A stretch of DNA of 64,000 nt from positions 1 through 64,000 of the forward strand of contig NZ_UTHA01000068.1 in assembly GCF_900582195.1 (NCBI RefSeq), written 5' to 3'. The notes below the pieces were generated by a model. The model saw nothing but the letters and a program-made list of their open reading frames with translations. It did no database searches and had not been told where the DNA came from. This stretch comes from Pseudomonas viridiflava. Lineage in GTDB: Bacteria > Pseudomonadota > Gammaproteobacteria > Pseudomonadales > Pseudomonadaceae. Each line of letters opens with the position of its first letter. Positions within the stretch are counted from its first letter, which is position 1. Made by a program: the position numbers and the translations under genes. Shown here piece by piece: positions 26,808-35,930 of the stretch.

Positions 26808-27497
26808 TTATTTGAGCATCGCCGTGACGGCAGCGGTGGAGCGGCCCGGCACTTTGAGTTTTTCCGCGCGGCTCTGCGCCTCGCTGAATTGCGCCGGACT
26901 CAAGCCGAGACGGCTGACCAGTTCGGCAGCACGGTTCCAGTCATCCTGATAGAGCAACAGCGTCACCAGATTGAGCGCCGCCAACTGGTCGCTCTGCTTG
27001 AGTTCCATGGCGGTGAGGAATTCGAACCGGGCGTCTTCGATGCGCAACTGGTTGAGGTACACCACGCCCAGATCGTTACGGATTTTTTCATCGGTCGGCG
27101 CCAGTCGCGCCGCGCGTTGCAGGTGCGCCTGCGCCTGTCCGTAGTCGGACCTGGCGGCGGCGAGTTGGCCCAGTCCATGCTCGGCCTCGGCGGCCAGGCA
27201 GGTGCCGAGCAAACTGCGATACAACGGTTCGGCCTCGCTGCGCCCGAGCAGTCGATAGACCTTGGCCTTGCGCAAACGCACATCGGCGAGGTTATCCGGC
27301 AGGCTTTGCAGGTTGGCCAGGCTGGCGTGCAGTTTGCCGTCATTGGCCATGTCATCGGCCAGGTTCAGCGACAACTGCTGATCGGAACTCAACTTGCCGC
27401 AACTGGCGCTGCTGGTCAGCGCCGCCCAAGGGGTCTGCCCGGTGCTGGCACAGCCACCGAGCAACAGAAGACATGCACCCGCAATCATTGCTTTCAT
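26808..27497 (-). CDS. tadD: TadD, TPR lipoprotein of Flp pilus assembly
   Basis: 229 residues. The lipobox is LLLLGGCAST, so it is an outer-membrane lipoprotein that helps secretin assembly. Tetratricopeptide repeats fill the rest, for example ARSDYGQAQAHLQRAARLAP and IRNDLGVVYLNQLRIEDAR. The start at 27497 has GGAG before it; the longer in-frame start lies within tadC. It is separated from tadC by 10 bp, so it belongs to one operon. Confidence 0.9.
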   Translation of the reverse strand: MKAMIAGACLLLLGGCASTGQTPWAALTSSASCGKLSSDQQLSLNLADDMANDGKLHASLANLQSLPDNLADVRLRKAKVYRLLGRSEAEPLYRSLLGTCLAAEAEHGLGQLAAARSDYGQAQAHLQRAARLAPTDEKIRNDLGVVYLNQLRIEDARFEFLTAMELKQSDQLAALNLVTLLLYQDDWNRAAELVSRLGLSPAQFSEAQSRAEKLKVPGRSTAAVTAMLK

Positions 27498-27507
27498 TAC
27501 CACTCCT

Positions 27508-28398
27508 TCAGGCACCCAACGCTTTCGCCAGGGCAGTGAAGCCCGGGCCGGCGAGGACAATCAATAACGCCGGGAAGAGAAACAGCATCATCACGACGGA
27601 CATTTTTGCCGACATCTTCGAAATGTATTCCTGCAGGCGCGTCAGGCGCCGGTCATCGAGCAATTGCTTGAGCGACAGCAGCGACTTCATCGCGCCGCCG
27701 CCCTGATGCAGTAATTGCTGGAGGATCACGCAGGTGTCGGTGAACTCATCCACCGCCAGTAACTGCGTGGCCTTGTTCAGTTCTTCACCCAACTCCAGGC
27801 CGGAGTCGACCCGCGCCAGCACCAGCCGCAATTCCTGGGTCAGCACCGGCAGCAAGGCCTGGCCTTCGTGGCTGAGCACACGCAGTGCCTGCTCCACAGC
27901 CATGCCGGATTCAAAGAGGATGCGCAGCAGTGGAATGAAGGTACCGATTTCGCTCGCCAGTTGTTTCTGCCTCCGGCCGACTGCAATCACCAGCAGTCGT
28001 TTGGGCAACAGGTAACCGACGCCAAGCGCGAACAGCGGCGCGATCCACGGCCTTTCCACAGTGGGGAAAAACACCGATTGCACCAGCAGCGTCAGCGCCA
28101 GGAGCAATAACGGTGAACCGATCTGGCAGGCGGCGAACAACGAACGCTGGCGGGCGCTGCGCCATCCCAGACGGTTGAGCAGGGCCTGGGTTTCGTTGTC
28201 GAGTTTGACGCTGCGTTGACCGACTTTGCTGTCGCCCAACACTTGCAGAAGGTTGCCGAAACGGTTTTGCCGCAGCAGGTCACCTTCCAGCCGACGACTG
28301 ATCTGGCGGGCACGGCGGCGCTGTTCCAACAGGCTGCCGAGCAGTAACAGTGCCGCGCCAAGCAACAGCAAGGCGCTGATCATCAGGGGCGTCGTCAT
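27508..28398 (-). CDS. tadC: TadC, inner-membrane platform protein (type II secretion F family)
   Basis: 296 residues. It carries a GspF-like domain: the conserved SGMAVEQALRVLSHEG and LGEELNKATQLLAVDEF regions and the final transmembrane pair MSVVMMLFLFPALLIVLAGP. Four hydrophobic segments are expected. It overlaps tadB by 4 bp (28395-28398), so the two are translationally coupled. With TadB it forms the platform driven by the TadA ATPase. Confidence 0.92.
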   Translation of the reverse strand: MTTPLMISALLLLGAALLLLGSLLEQRRRARQISRRLEGDLLRQNRFGNLLQVLGDSKVGQRSVKLDNETQALLNRLGWRSARQRSLFAACQIGSPLLLLALTLLVQSVFFPTVERPWIAPLFALGVGYLLPKRLLVIAVGRRQKQLASEIGTFIPLLRILFESGMAVEQALRVLSHEGQALLPVLTQELRLVLARVDSGLELGEELNKATQLLAVDEFTDTCVILQQLLHQGGGAMKSLLSLKQLLDDRRLTRLQEYISKMSAKMSVVMMLFLFPALLIVLAGPGFTALAKALGA

Positions 28399-29279
28399 AG
28401 GCTGCGCAACATCCGCCAGAGTAAAAGACTGCCAACCACCTGCATGCCGAACGCCGTGGCCAGCATCCGCTGCCCGGATGGGTCGTGCCACATGGCGACC
28501 AGATAAACCGGATTGGCCATCAGGAAGTACCCGGCCATGATGATCGGCAGCAGACCCAGCACCCACGCGGTGAGACGGGTTTCTCCGGTCATGGCGCGTA
28601 ACTGACGCGAGGCCTGATCGCGCTCGCGAATCATCTTGATCAGGTTTTCCAGCAGCTCGCTGGCGTTGCCGCCATAGCGATGATTGACCTTGAGACCGAG
28701 GGCGAACAGGCGAAACTCATCGCGCTCATACAGCTCTGCCAGATCCGACGCGGCGTCCGGCAGGCTTACGCCCAACTGGACGTTGCGCTGAATCCGCCCC
28801 ATCGCGTCTTGCAACGGATTGTCACTGGCCTCGATGGCGCCGAGCACCGCGTCGGCGAGGGTGCGCCCGGACTTGAGACTACGCACGGTGTGGTCGAGCA
28901 ACTGCGGCAATTGCTCGATCATGCGCCGCAAACGACGCTGGTAACGCCAACTGACATAGCCGCGCACGGCCAGCGGCGGCACGATCAGCAACACCAGCAA
29001 ACCGATCCATCCGAGCAGGGCGAAACCCAGCAACATCCCCAATGCCCACAGCAGCAGCCAGAGGCCGAGGCGGTCTGTCGGACGGCCCAGTCCGGCGCGT
29101 AAAAAGGCCCGCTCCAACCCTGCCCAGCGCGACGTTTGCGCGGTCATCTGCGGTTGTCCCTGATTGAGCCGATCAAGCACGCGCTCGGCGCCGCTCTGAC
29201 GCAAGCCGTTGTAGAACAGGCGCAGTGACAGCCCGAACAAGGTCAGGCAAATCACGATCAGCAACAGCGGTTTGAGCAT
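28395..29279 (-). CDS. tadB: TadB, inner-membrane platform protein (type II secretion F family)
   Basis: 294 residues. The N-terminal segment MLKPLLLIVICLTLFGLSLR is followed by a central hydrophobic pair and the GspF-type domain with SGRTLADAVLGAIEASDNPL and VNHRYGGNASELLENL. The start at 29279 is chosen because it follows the TadA stop by 10 bp; the longer reading frame overlaps tadA deeply. Confidence 0.92.
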   Translation of the reverse strand: MLKPLLLIVICLTLFGLSLRLFYNGLRQSGAERVLDRLNQGQPQMTAQTSRWAGLERAFLRAGLGRPTDRLGLWLLLWALGMLLGFALLGWIGLLVLLIVPPLAVRGYVSWRYQRRLRRMIEQLPQLLDHTVRSLKSGRTLADAVLGAIEASDNPLQDAMGRIQRNVQLGVSLPDAASDLAELYERDEFRLFALGLKVNHRYGGNASELLENLIKMIRERDQASRQLRAMTGETRLTAWVLGLLPIIMAGYFLMANPVYLVAMWHDPSGQRMLATAFGMQVVGSLLLWRMLRSL

Positions 29280-29289
29280 GCCGTGGCCC

Positions 29290-30561
29290 TCAGTGCGTGA
29301 GCGTCGGTTCACGGCGCAATTTGTCGCCGGCCGGGTTGACGGCCTCGCGCAGAAAACCGAAGCCGCTGCGCCGATCAAGGCGAAACAGGGTGTTGGTGAC
29401 GTAGACGTCATCGCGCACGCCGACCACTTCCACCACTTCACTGACGCAGCGCCGACCATCGGGCATGCGCGTCAGTTGAATGACCACATCCAGCGCCGCG
29501 CAGATCATCTGCCGCAGGGTGCGTTCGGCGATGGTGCGGCCGGTCAGGCCGACCAGGGTTTCCAGGCGCAACAAGGCGTCCTGGGCATTGTTGGCGTGTA
29601 CGGTGCTCATCGAACCATCGTGACCGGTGTTCATCGCCGTCAGCACATCGACCACTTCGACGCCGCGAATCTCACCAAGGATGATCCGGTCGGGACGCAT
29701 GCGCAGGGCGTTGCGGATCAAGTCGCTGGCCTTGACTTCACCATGGCCCTCGGCATTCGGCGGCCGGGTTTCCAGGCGCACAACGTGCGGATGGCCGAGT
29801 TGCAACTCGGCAACGTCTTCGATGGTGACGAGGCGTTCGTGAGGATCGATCAACTGACTGAGGATGTTCAGCAAGGTGGTTTTACCGGTGCCGGTGCCGC
29901 CACTGATGAGGATGTTGCAGCGTTTGCCTACCGCTTCCTGAATGAAGTCGTAAATCGCCTGATCGATGGTTTGCATCGCCATCAGGTCCGTGCTCTTGAG
30001 CATGTCCTTGCGGAATTTGCGGATCGACAGGCACGGCCCGTCGAGGGCGATCGGCGGGATGATCGCGTTGACCCGGCTGCCATCCGGCAGGCGCGCATCG
30101 ACCATCGGCGACGACTCGTCGAGACGCCGCCCGAGCGGTGCAAGAATGCGCTGCATGACCCGCTCGACGTGATGTGCATCGATAAAGCGCAAGTCGCTCA
30201 GATGCAGCACACCCTCGCGCTCGATAAAGACCCGGTGCGGGCCGTTGACCAGAATCTCGGTGACCGCGTTGTCGCGCAGCAACACCTCCAGCGGACCGAA
30301 ACCGGTCAGTTCATCGACGATTTCTTCCGCCAGACGCTCCATTTCATAACGGGAAATCGCCAGATGCAGGCGCGCGATGTACTCGGCGACCTTGTCGATG
30401 ACGAACTGCGAAAGCACCTGCCGCGAGCCCTCCAGCAGGTTTTTTCCGGACTCCTCAATGGCGTCGATGATGTAGCGGTGCAACACCAGTTTCAGACCGT
30501 CGTGGTCGGTATTGCCGGCGGCATGTCGCTGCGGCCCGCCGAACAGTTGCTCGCCGTTCAT
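29290..30561 (-). CDS. tadA: TadA/CpaF, Flp pilus assembly ATPase
   Basis: A hexameric type II/IV secretion ATPase of 423 residues. The Walker A motif is [14 protein letters not shown]. The Asp box ([21 protein letters not shown]), the Walker B region ([21 protein letters not shown]) and the His box ([12 protein letters not shown]) are all present. The N-terminal CpaF domain, with [18 protein letters not shown], is typical. It overlaps tadZ by 4 bp. It powers pilus extension at the cytosolic face of TadB/TadC. Confidence 0.95.
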   Translation of the reverse strand: MNGEQLFGGPQRHAAGNTDHDGLKLVLHRYIIDAIEESGKNLLEGSRQVLSQFVIDKVAEYIARLHLAISRYEMERLAEEIVDELTGFGPLEVLLRDNAVTEILVNGPHRVFIEREGVLHLSDLRFIDAHHVERVMQRILAPLGRRLDESSPMVDARLPDGSRVNAIIPPIALDGPCLSIRKFRKDMLKSTDLMAMQTIDQAIYDFIQEAVGKRCNILISGGTGTGKTTLLNILSQLIDPHERLVTIEDVAELQLGHPHVVRLETRPPNAEGHGEVKASDLIRNALRMRPDRIILGEIRGVEVVDVLTAMNTGHDGSMSTVHANNAQDALLRLETLVGLTGRTIAERTLRQMICAALDVVIQLTRMPDGRRCVSEVVEVVGVRDDVYVTNTLFRLDRRSGFGFLREAVNPAGDKLRREPTLTH

Positions 30562-31748
30562 GATGTGCCTCGCAAGCGATCGAACCAGCTGGCTTTGGGT
30601 TTGGCCAGGCCTTCGGAGCGTTTCGCCAGACGTTCGCCGAGGGCGCGCAGGCTTTGGCTGATGGCTTCACGCGGGGCCAGTTCGAACAGGGTGACGCCCT
30701 GGTTCTTGGCGTTGAGGCGGATCTCCGGGCTGTAGGCGAGCACGGCGATCACCTCCAGGCCGAAGGTCTTGCCGAGGGTGTCGGAGTCCGGTGTGACGTT
30801 GCGCAGATAGCGATCCACCAGCAGCCGGCCGTGATCGAGTTTCATGCCTTTTTCGCGCCACAGATTGAGCACGGCGAGGTTGCGCCGGCAGTCGAGCACG
30901 TTCTGGTCGGTGTACCACAACAGCTTGTCGCAATGACTGACGAAGGTACGCAACGCGTCACTGTCGGGCTGGCCGGTAAGGTTGACGACAATGTGCTGGA
31001 AGTGTTGGCGCAACGCGCTGAGCAACATGTACAACTCGGCCGCGCTGGTGCGCTCCAGCGGATCGTCGCCCGCGGCGTAAGCAAGAATGCGCAGACCTGC
31101 TTCGGCGCTGGTGAAAGCGCTGTCGATCAGGGTCGCGTCGAGACGCCGCAAGTGGCGCAGCGCATCGCCGAAATGGAACGAGCTCTCAAGCCCGAGCAGG
31201 GCCAGGCTGTCGCCGCGCGGCAAGCCCAGATCCAGCAGCAACGTTTGCTGACCACTCTTCTGCACCACCAGCGCCATGTGGTTGGCGAGCAGCGCGCCGT
31301 CGGCGTTGCTTTGCACCCCGTAGAGCACCGTCAAACCGCCGAGCTGGGCATTCGGTGTCACCGGCGGCAGGCGTTTGCTCAAGCGCCGCACCAGCCCGGC
31401 GACCTCACTGGAGCGCGAGCCGTAGGCGACGAAATCCCGAGCGCCAGCGCGCATCGCGTTCAGCACAAGCTGGTTATCCATACCGTCGCCGAGGGCGACG
31501 ATGGCGAGCATCGGCTTGGCTTCCAGTACGCCCTCGATCAAGGCGCTTTGCGCGACCAGATGATCGCGATCAAGCCCTACGAACACCAGGCTGGCGAAGG
31601 TCACGTCGACCAGCGCCAACAACTCGTCAAGGCTGCCGCCACCAGCGCTGACCACTTGGCCGAGGGGCGCCAGCGCACCTTGCAGCCACTCAAGATCGGT
31701 GTCGTTGCGGGTGATGGCGAGGAAGGTCTGGCTGAGGCTCTGGCTCAT
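30558..31748 (-). CDS. tadZ: TadZ/CpaE-like pilus localisation protein with atypical ATPase site
   Basis: 396 residues. An N-terminal receiver-like domain (TFLAITRNDTDLEWLQ to NAMRAGARDFVAYGSR) is followed by a MinD/ParA-like domain. The deviant Walker A (KGGxGKT) is replaced by VLYGVQSNADGALLAN, while the Walker A'-like LLLDLGLPRGD is kept. TadZ proteins are known to have altered P-loops, so this is a family trait rather than damage. It places the Tad machine, usually at a pole. It overlaps the genes on both sides by 4 bp. Confidence 0.88.
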   Translation of the reverse strand: MSQSLSQTFLAITRNDTDLEWLQGALAPLGQVVSAGGGSLDELLALVDVTFASLVFVGLDRDHLVAQSALIEGVLEAKPMLAIVALGDGMDNQLVLNAMRAGARDFVAYGSRSSEVAGLVRRLSKRLPPVTPNAQLGGLTVLYGVQSNADGALLANHMALVVQKSGQQTLLLDLGLPRGDSLALLGLESSFHFGDALRHLRRLDATLIDSAFTSAEAGLRILAYAAGDDPLERTSAAELYMLLSALRQHFQHIVVNLTGQPDSDALRTFVSHCDKLLWYTDQNVLDCRRNLAVLNLWREKGMKLDHGRLLVDRYLRNVTPDSDTLGKTFGLEVIAVLAYSPEIRLNAKNQGVTLFELAPREAISQSLRALGERLAKRSEGLAKPKASWFDRLRGTS

Positions 31749-32995
31749 TGCGATAACCCACTGCGTTTATCGAAGTTGCCGTTTTCGAGGAAGTACAGGC
31801 GATACCAGTTCGGGTCGTAGTTGCGCAGTTTTTCCCCCGGCAGTGACGGCAGCGGCGCATTGGCCGCCAGTGGCTGCACCAGGTGTGGGGTGACGATCAT
31901 CAGCAGCTCGCGCTCTTCGCGATTGATCGATGAATTGCGAAAGAACGCACCGAGCACCGGGATGTCGCCAAGGCCGGGGAATTTGTTCACTTCAGAGGCA
32001 TTGCGAGTACTGATCAAACCGCTGATGACAAAGCTTTCACCGTCTGCCAGGGAGATGCTGGTGTCGGTGCGGCGAATGTTGAACGCCGGCACCGTGGTGC
32101 CGCCGATGGTCACGCCGTTGTTGTAATCCAGCTCGCTGACTTCCGGGGCGACTTTGAGGGCGATGCGGTCGTTGCTGACCACCGTCGGGGTCAAGGTCAG
32201 ACGGATGCCGAACTCCTTGTACTCGATGGAGTAGCTGTTGCTGTTGGCGCTGGGCACCGGGATCGGAATTTCACCACCGGCCAGGAAGCTTGCGCTTTGC
32301 CCGCTCAATGCCACCAGGCTTGGCCGCGCCAGGGTATAGGCGAAACCGCTGCCCTCCAGCGCGTTGACGATGCCTAGGAATTTGCTGCTGCCACCGCCCC
32401 AGACGATGTTGAACATGTCGTTGGCCAACGGGATATTCGGCGCAATGATCGGCACCGTGCCGGGCCTGACGCCGGTGCCTGGCACCGTGCCGGGAGCGCC
32501 GATCAGGAAATTGTTCGAACCCTTGCCGTAAATCGAAGTACCGGCCTCTTTGAGTTTGGTCCGGCTGACTTCGACGAAGCGGATGTCGGTCTGCACTTGC
32601 GAAGGCAACGTCGGATCGCCCGTCGCCGGCAGCGCAACGGCCGTCATCGCCGCACTCGCCTTGCCTTGCACGAACACCATGCTCTGGCGCGGGGTGCTCG
32701 CGCAGGCACTCCAGATCATCAGCGTGGTGGCGCCGGGCGCGACGCCGGTGAGGAGAATGCCCTGATCGCCCGTCACGCGCACGTCGGCGATTTTCGGATC
32801 GCCCACCGCCACCCGGGTGATCGCCACGGGGGATTGCAGCGCCTGTTGCAAGCCTTCACCGACTTCGAGCGTCGCGGGCAGCGGACCGAGCGCGGCGCAG
32901 TTGCCTGCGGCAGCGACAGCACTGCCGACCGAGGCGACGCTCAGCAGCGAGGCCCGAAGCAAGCCGTTGAACAGGGGCGTAAAGCGTGTGCGCAT
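31745..32995 (-). CDS. rcpA: RcpA/CpaC, outer-membrane secretin of the Tad pilus
   Basis: 416 residues. The signal peptide is cleaved near GSAVAAAGN. The N-terminal BON/N0-like part contains ITRVAVGDPKIADVRV. The secretin core has FLAGGEIPIPVP and the C-terminal LTPTVVSNDRIALKVAPEVSELD, then SFVISGLIS and GDIPVLGAFFRN. It forms the outer-membrane ring for pilus exit. The length is normal for RcpA. It lies 21 bp after rcpC. Confidence 0.95.
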   Translation of the reverse strand: MRTRFTPLFNGLLRASLLSVASVGSAVAAAGNCAALGPLPATLEVGEGLQQALQSPVAITRVAVGDPKIADVRVTGDQGILLTGVAPGATTLMIWSACASTPRQSMVFVQGKASAAMTAVALPATGDPTLPSQVQTDIRFVEVSRTKLKEAGTSIYGKGSNNFLIGAPGTVPGTGVRPGTVPIIAPNIPLANDMFNIVWGGGSSKFLGIVNALEGSGFAYTLARPSLVALSGQSASFLAGGEIPIPVPSANSNSYSIEYKEFGIRLTLTPTVVSNDRIALKVAPEVSELDYNNGVTIGGTTVPAFNIRRTDTSISLADGESFVISGLISTRNASEVNKFPGLGDIPVLGAFFRNSSINREERELLMIVTPHLVQPLAANAPLPSLPGEKLRNYDPNWYRLYFLENGNFDKRSGLSQ

Positions 32996-33016
32996 GTAAA
33001 GGCGTCCTTGCTCGAA

Positions 33017-33964
33017 TCAGGGAGTGGGTTGAGCGTTTTCCGCTCCGCGGATGACTTCCACGGAGGGTTTGCGCGCAGCCGGTTGACCGGCCACGGCCAT
33101 CGGTCTGGGGGGCGGCGTCAGGGACAATTGGCTGAATTCCATCAGCTCGCGCCGAGGTGTATCGAGGCGGCTGGCGGCATCGTTTTCACCGGCCCAGTAC
33201 TTCGTCAGTTGCTGTTCATCGGCGCTGCGCACCGCGAGGCGCAACACGCCCGCGCCAGACGCCAGCATCAAGCGGCTGAGCAACGTTTCAGGCACCGCCA
33301 GCACTACGCTGCGCGCGGCCATGCGTTGTTGTTCCTGCTTCAGGCGTTCATCGTCACTGCGCGCCGGGCCGGCGGGTTGACCATCGTTGGTCAGGCCCAT
33401 CTGGCTGCCGACACCGAGCACGCGCACGGCCGGTACCACCAGTTGCGCCGAAGCTTGCGGATTGCTTTCGTCCCTGCGCAAAAACAGCAGCACGTCAACG
33501 TAATCGCCGGGCGCCAATTGCCCACCGGCATTGATCACTTCATCCACGGCCACGGCCAATGCGCGCTCACCGGGGCGGATCATGCGTGCCAGTTGACTGC
33601 CCGGTTCGAAGCTTTCTTCATTCAGCCAACTGCCGGCGCTCAAGGGCCGCCACGGCGTACGGCCGACCACCTGGTCGATGTTGCTCAGACTGCCGGCGGG
33701 CGCCGTGCGCAGTTTTTCCACGGCAACGTCAGTCGCAGTGATCTTCACGAAGGGGGCGATATCGCGCAGCAGCACGACGACGGGTTGGCGCGTGGGGTCT
33801 TCCACAGGTTCAGTCTGGACAGCGGGCGCTACGGCTGGCGCCGCTACGGGTGCCGCGACCGGCTCGGTCACTGGCGGCCGGCTCAATGTGAATCCCCAAT
33901 ATCCGGCGATGATGGCGCCCACCAGGAACAACCCGGCCAGACCCAAAGTGACGCGACTGTTCAT
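33017..33964 (-). CDS. rcpC: RcpC/CpaB, Flp pilus assembly protein
   Basis: 315 residues. One N-terminal membrane segment (LGLAGLFLVGAIIAGYWGF), an Ala/Pro/Val-rich stretch, then a SAF domain (VVLLRDIAPFVKITATDVAV) and the RcpC/CpaB domain (ERALAVAVDEVINAGGQLAPGDYVDVLL). It is the first gene of the minus-strand Tad operon, which starts 338 bp from the divergent flp gene. It probably acts at the periplasmic side with the secretin. Confidence 0.92.
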   Translation of the reverse strand: MNSRVTLGLAGLFLVGAIIAGYWGFTLSRPPVTEPVAAPVAAPAVAPAVQTEPVEDPTRQPVVVLLRDIAPFVKITATDVAVEKLRTAPAGSLSNIDQVVGRTPWRPLSAGSWLNEESFEPGSQLARMIRPGERALAVAVDEVINAGGQLAPGDYVDVLLFLRRDESNPQASAQLVVPAVRVLGVGSQMGLTNDGQPAGPARSDDERLKQEQQRMAARSVVLAVPETLLSRLMLASGAGVLRLAVRSADEQQLTKYWAGENDAASRLDTPRRELMEFSQLSLTPPPRPMAVAGQPAARKPSVEVIRGAENAQPTP

Positions 33965-34302
33965 GACGGCTCTCCCTTTCCCGCTGCGCTTTGTCTCTTA
34001 TGCAATGACCCGTGGCTTCCAACGAGATAACTTCGCAATCAGGCAGCTATGAACAAGTAACTATTTCGCTATTTGACGGTAGCGCAGGCCGAACAAAACG
34101 CCATTACGAAGGTGGAAATATCCAACGAAAGTAGAGGCCTAAAGCGCCAAACGTGGTTTTTTGCCGTTAATCGGCCAACTACTACTTAGGTGTTAATCCG
34201 TTCTTACAGTTGTAGGGTCGAGAAATGCCGACAATGCTGATGCTGGCACAGGGAAATCATGTTGCGAACGCGCAACACCTGGCGTGCTCAAGGAGAATTC
34301 TC
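33965..34302. promoter_or_regulatory. Divergent control region between rcpC and flp
   Basis: This 338-bp stretch holds no gene. It must contain the promoters of the Tad operon (minus) and of flp (plus). It includes GAAAGTAGA at 34127-34135, which recurs before the pprB-like gene, and an AT-richer block at 34050-34200. A TGGCAC at 34244-34249 is not followed by a properly spaced TTGC, so a sigma-54 promoter is not supported. Confidence 0.5.
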
Positions 34303-34512
34303 ATGTCGTATTCCCTCGTTGTTCAAAAGATCAAATCCGAAATCGCGTTCTTCAAAGGCCTGGCAAAAGATACCGAAGGCGCCTCCGCCATCGAGTACGC
34401 GCTGGTGGTCGGTCTGGTCGCGCTGGTGATTGCCGCATTTGGTAACGGCATCGGTACGCAGGTCACCGCGATTCTGACCGCTATCCAGACTGCGCTGACT
34501 CCAACACCCTGA
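34303..34512 (+). CDS. flp: Flp-type type IVb pilin precursor
   Basis: The major pilin, 69 residues. The prepilin motif is TEG/ASAIEYALVVGLVAL: cleavage after Gly leaves Glu at +5 and Tyr at +6, as in all Flp pilins, followed by the hydrophobic assembly helix. AAGGAG (34290-34295) fixes the start at 34303. The N-terminal leader of about 26 residues is processed by FppA (35931-36401). It is divergent from the assembly operon. Confidence 0.96.
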   Translation: MSYSLVVQKIKSEIAFFKGLAKDTEGASAIEYALVVGLVALVIAAFGNGIGTQVTAILTAIQTALTPTP

Positions 34513-34583
34513 TCGGGCCGATAACTTGTCAATGCAGCCATTGGGTTCTACCGTCAGCACTCAGTCCTTTGCAGGTGTTGCCT

Positions 34584-35000
34584 ATGAACTCCTCACACAC
34601 TCCACGCCAGCAGTTGCTCCTCGTCGACGATGAGGAGGACGCACTGCTGGAGCTGGCGGAGTTGCTGGAGGGCGAAGGCTTCACCTGTCACACCGCCACG
34701 TCGGTAAAACTCGCTTTGCATCACCTGACCCGGCATCCCGATATCGCCCTGGTGATCACCGATCTGCGCATGCCGGAAGAAAGCGGCATGTCGCTGATCA
34801 AGCGTCTGCGTGAACACACTTCGCGTCAGCACCTGCCAGTGATCGTCACGTCCGGGCATGCCGATATGGAGGACGTCAGCGATATGCTGCGCCTGCAGGT
34901 GCTGGACCTGTTCCGCAAACCGATCTATCACGTGCGTTTGCTGGAAACCCTGGACAACCTGTTTCCCAAGTCCAAGACCCATAGCGCTGGAGGTGCATGA
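34584..35000 (+). CDS. Stand-alone response regulator receiver protein
   Basis: 138 residues containing only a CheY-like receiver. The acidic pair and phosphorylation Asp are visible in LLLVDDEEDALLELAELL and VITDLRMPEESG; the switch residues lie in VIVTSGHAD, and the Lys is in DLFRKPIYH. There is no output domain. The ATG at 34584 has AGGTG six bases upstream. It lies 71 bp after flp and convergent to the pprB-like gene. It may act as a phosphate sink or allosteric partner for the PprA-like kinase, but that is inference from position. Confidence 0.88.
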   Translation: MNSSHTPRQQLLLVDDEEDALLELAELLEGEGFTCHTATSVKLALHHLTRHPDIALVITDLRMPEESGMSLIKRLREHTSRQHLPVIVTSGHADMEDVSDMLRLQVLDLFRKPIYHVRLLETLDNLFPKSKTHSAGGA

Positions 35001-35022
35001 CCCCGATCAGTACCGGGGTCAT
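34997..35022. terminator. Bidirectional hairpin between the receiver and pprB-like genes
   Basis: ATGACCCCG (34997-35005) pairs perfectly with CGGGGTCAT (35014-35022) around an 8-base loop and overlaps the receiver stop codon. No T-run follows, so termination would rely on the stem or on Rho. Confidence 0.5.
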
Positions 35023-35032
35023 GTGATAGCCG

Positions 35033-35818
35033 TCAGTGCGCGGTGACGCGTTGCCGTCCCGAGTTGCCGGGTGACAACGCCAGCGCCAGTTGGGTGCGGT
35101 TATGCATGTGCGTCAGACGCAGCACCTGCGAGACATAGAGCTTCACCGTGTTCTCGGTAATGCCCAGCTCACACGCGATCTGATAGTTGGTCTGGCCCTT
35201 GCCCACCAACCGGGCGACATCGAGCTGACGTGGTGACAGCTGATTGAAAATCGCCGGTATCTCTATGCCTTCGACTTCCCCCGGCGCTTCGTCACTCACG
35301 GGCGCGGGAGCACGGCGTACTTTGTCGAGGTCGTGGTACAGGTCGTCGATCGACTCGGAGAGGTATTGCAGCTTCTGATTCAGATGGCCCAGATGCAGGG
35401 TCTTCTGCCGTTCCTGCAAGGCCGCTTCCTGGCGTTGCAGGCCTTCGAGCAGTTCATCCAGATCGATCGGTTTCTGGTAGTAATCGGCGATCCCGGCGCG
35501 CAAGGCCTTGATCACATCCTGCTTGTCGGCACGCCCGGTCAGCATGATGGCCTCGAACACCCGGTGTTTGCCGGCCAGCCGTTGCAGCTCCTGCACCAAT
35601 TGAATGCCATCCATGTCCGGCATATGCAGGTCACACAGCACCAGGCCGATGGCAGGGTCCTGGACGAATTGCTCGATCGCCTGCTTGCTCGATTCGCAAG
35701 GCACGCAGTGGTAGCCGCTGCTTTCGATGAATTCGCAGAGTTCCTCGACGATCAGCGGCTGATCATCGACCACCAGAACCTTTATCGCAGACGTAAGCTT
35801 GTTCACTTGCCACTCCAT
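35033..35818 (-). CDS. pprB: PprB-like LuxR-family response regulator of Tad pilus genes
   Basis: 261 residues. The N-terminal receiver has KVLVVDDQPLIVEELCEF, phospho-Asp in LVLCDLHMPDMDG, IMLTGRA and YYQKPIDL. A coiled linker (about 150-185) follows, then a LuxR helix-turn-helix (LSPRQLDVARLVGKGQTNYQ, ITENTVKLYVSQVLRL). In P. aeruginosa PprB activates the tad, cupE and bapA genes; the neighbours here support the same role. An ATG start at 35818 is given, but GTG at 35806 has a better ribosome binding site (GGAG). It convergently faces the receiver gene. Confidence 0.88.
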   Translation of the reverse strand: MEWQVNKLTSAIKVLVVDDQPLIVEELCEFIESSGYHCVPCESSKQAIEQFVQDPAIGLVLCDLHMPDMDGIQLVQELQRLAGKHRVFEAIMLTGRADKQDVIKALRAGIADYYQKPIDLDELLEGLQRQEAALQERQKTLHLGHLNQKLQYLSESIDDLYHDLDKVRRAPAPVSDEAPGEVEGIEIPAIFNQLSPRQLDVARLVGKGQTNYQIACELGITENTVKLYVSQVLRLTHMHNRTQLALALSPGNSGRQRVTAH

Positions 35819-35878
35819 GCCCAGGTCAAAGGCTGACCGTTCCTGTACTTACAGCGCGAGGCTGTACAACGTTGATTT

Positions 35879-35911
35879 GAAAGTAGACCCACTTTCCTAC
35901 TATGTACATAG
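35879..35911. promoter_or_regulatory. Possible operator upstream of the pprB-like gene
   Basis: GAAAGTAGA (35879-35887) is also found upstream of flp (34127-34135). The 12-bp perfect palindrome CTATGTACATAG lies at 35900-35911. Both are within the 112-bp gap between fppA and the pprB-like gene. Regulatory meaning is inferred. Confidence 0.35.
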
Positions 35912-35930
35912 CAGTAGTGGCGCTGCGCGA

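Noticed and set aside
30558..31748. TadZ considered a pseudogene because of the missing P-loop
   Set aside because: The frame is intact, overlaps its neighbours by 4 bp on both sides, and altered P-loops are known in TadZ.
34244..34265. Possible sigma-54 promoter before flp (TGGCAC)
   Set aside because: The TTGC element is 12 bases away instead of about 5, so the -24/-12 pattern is not met.
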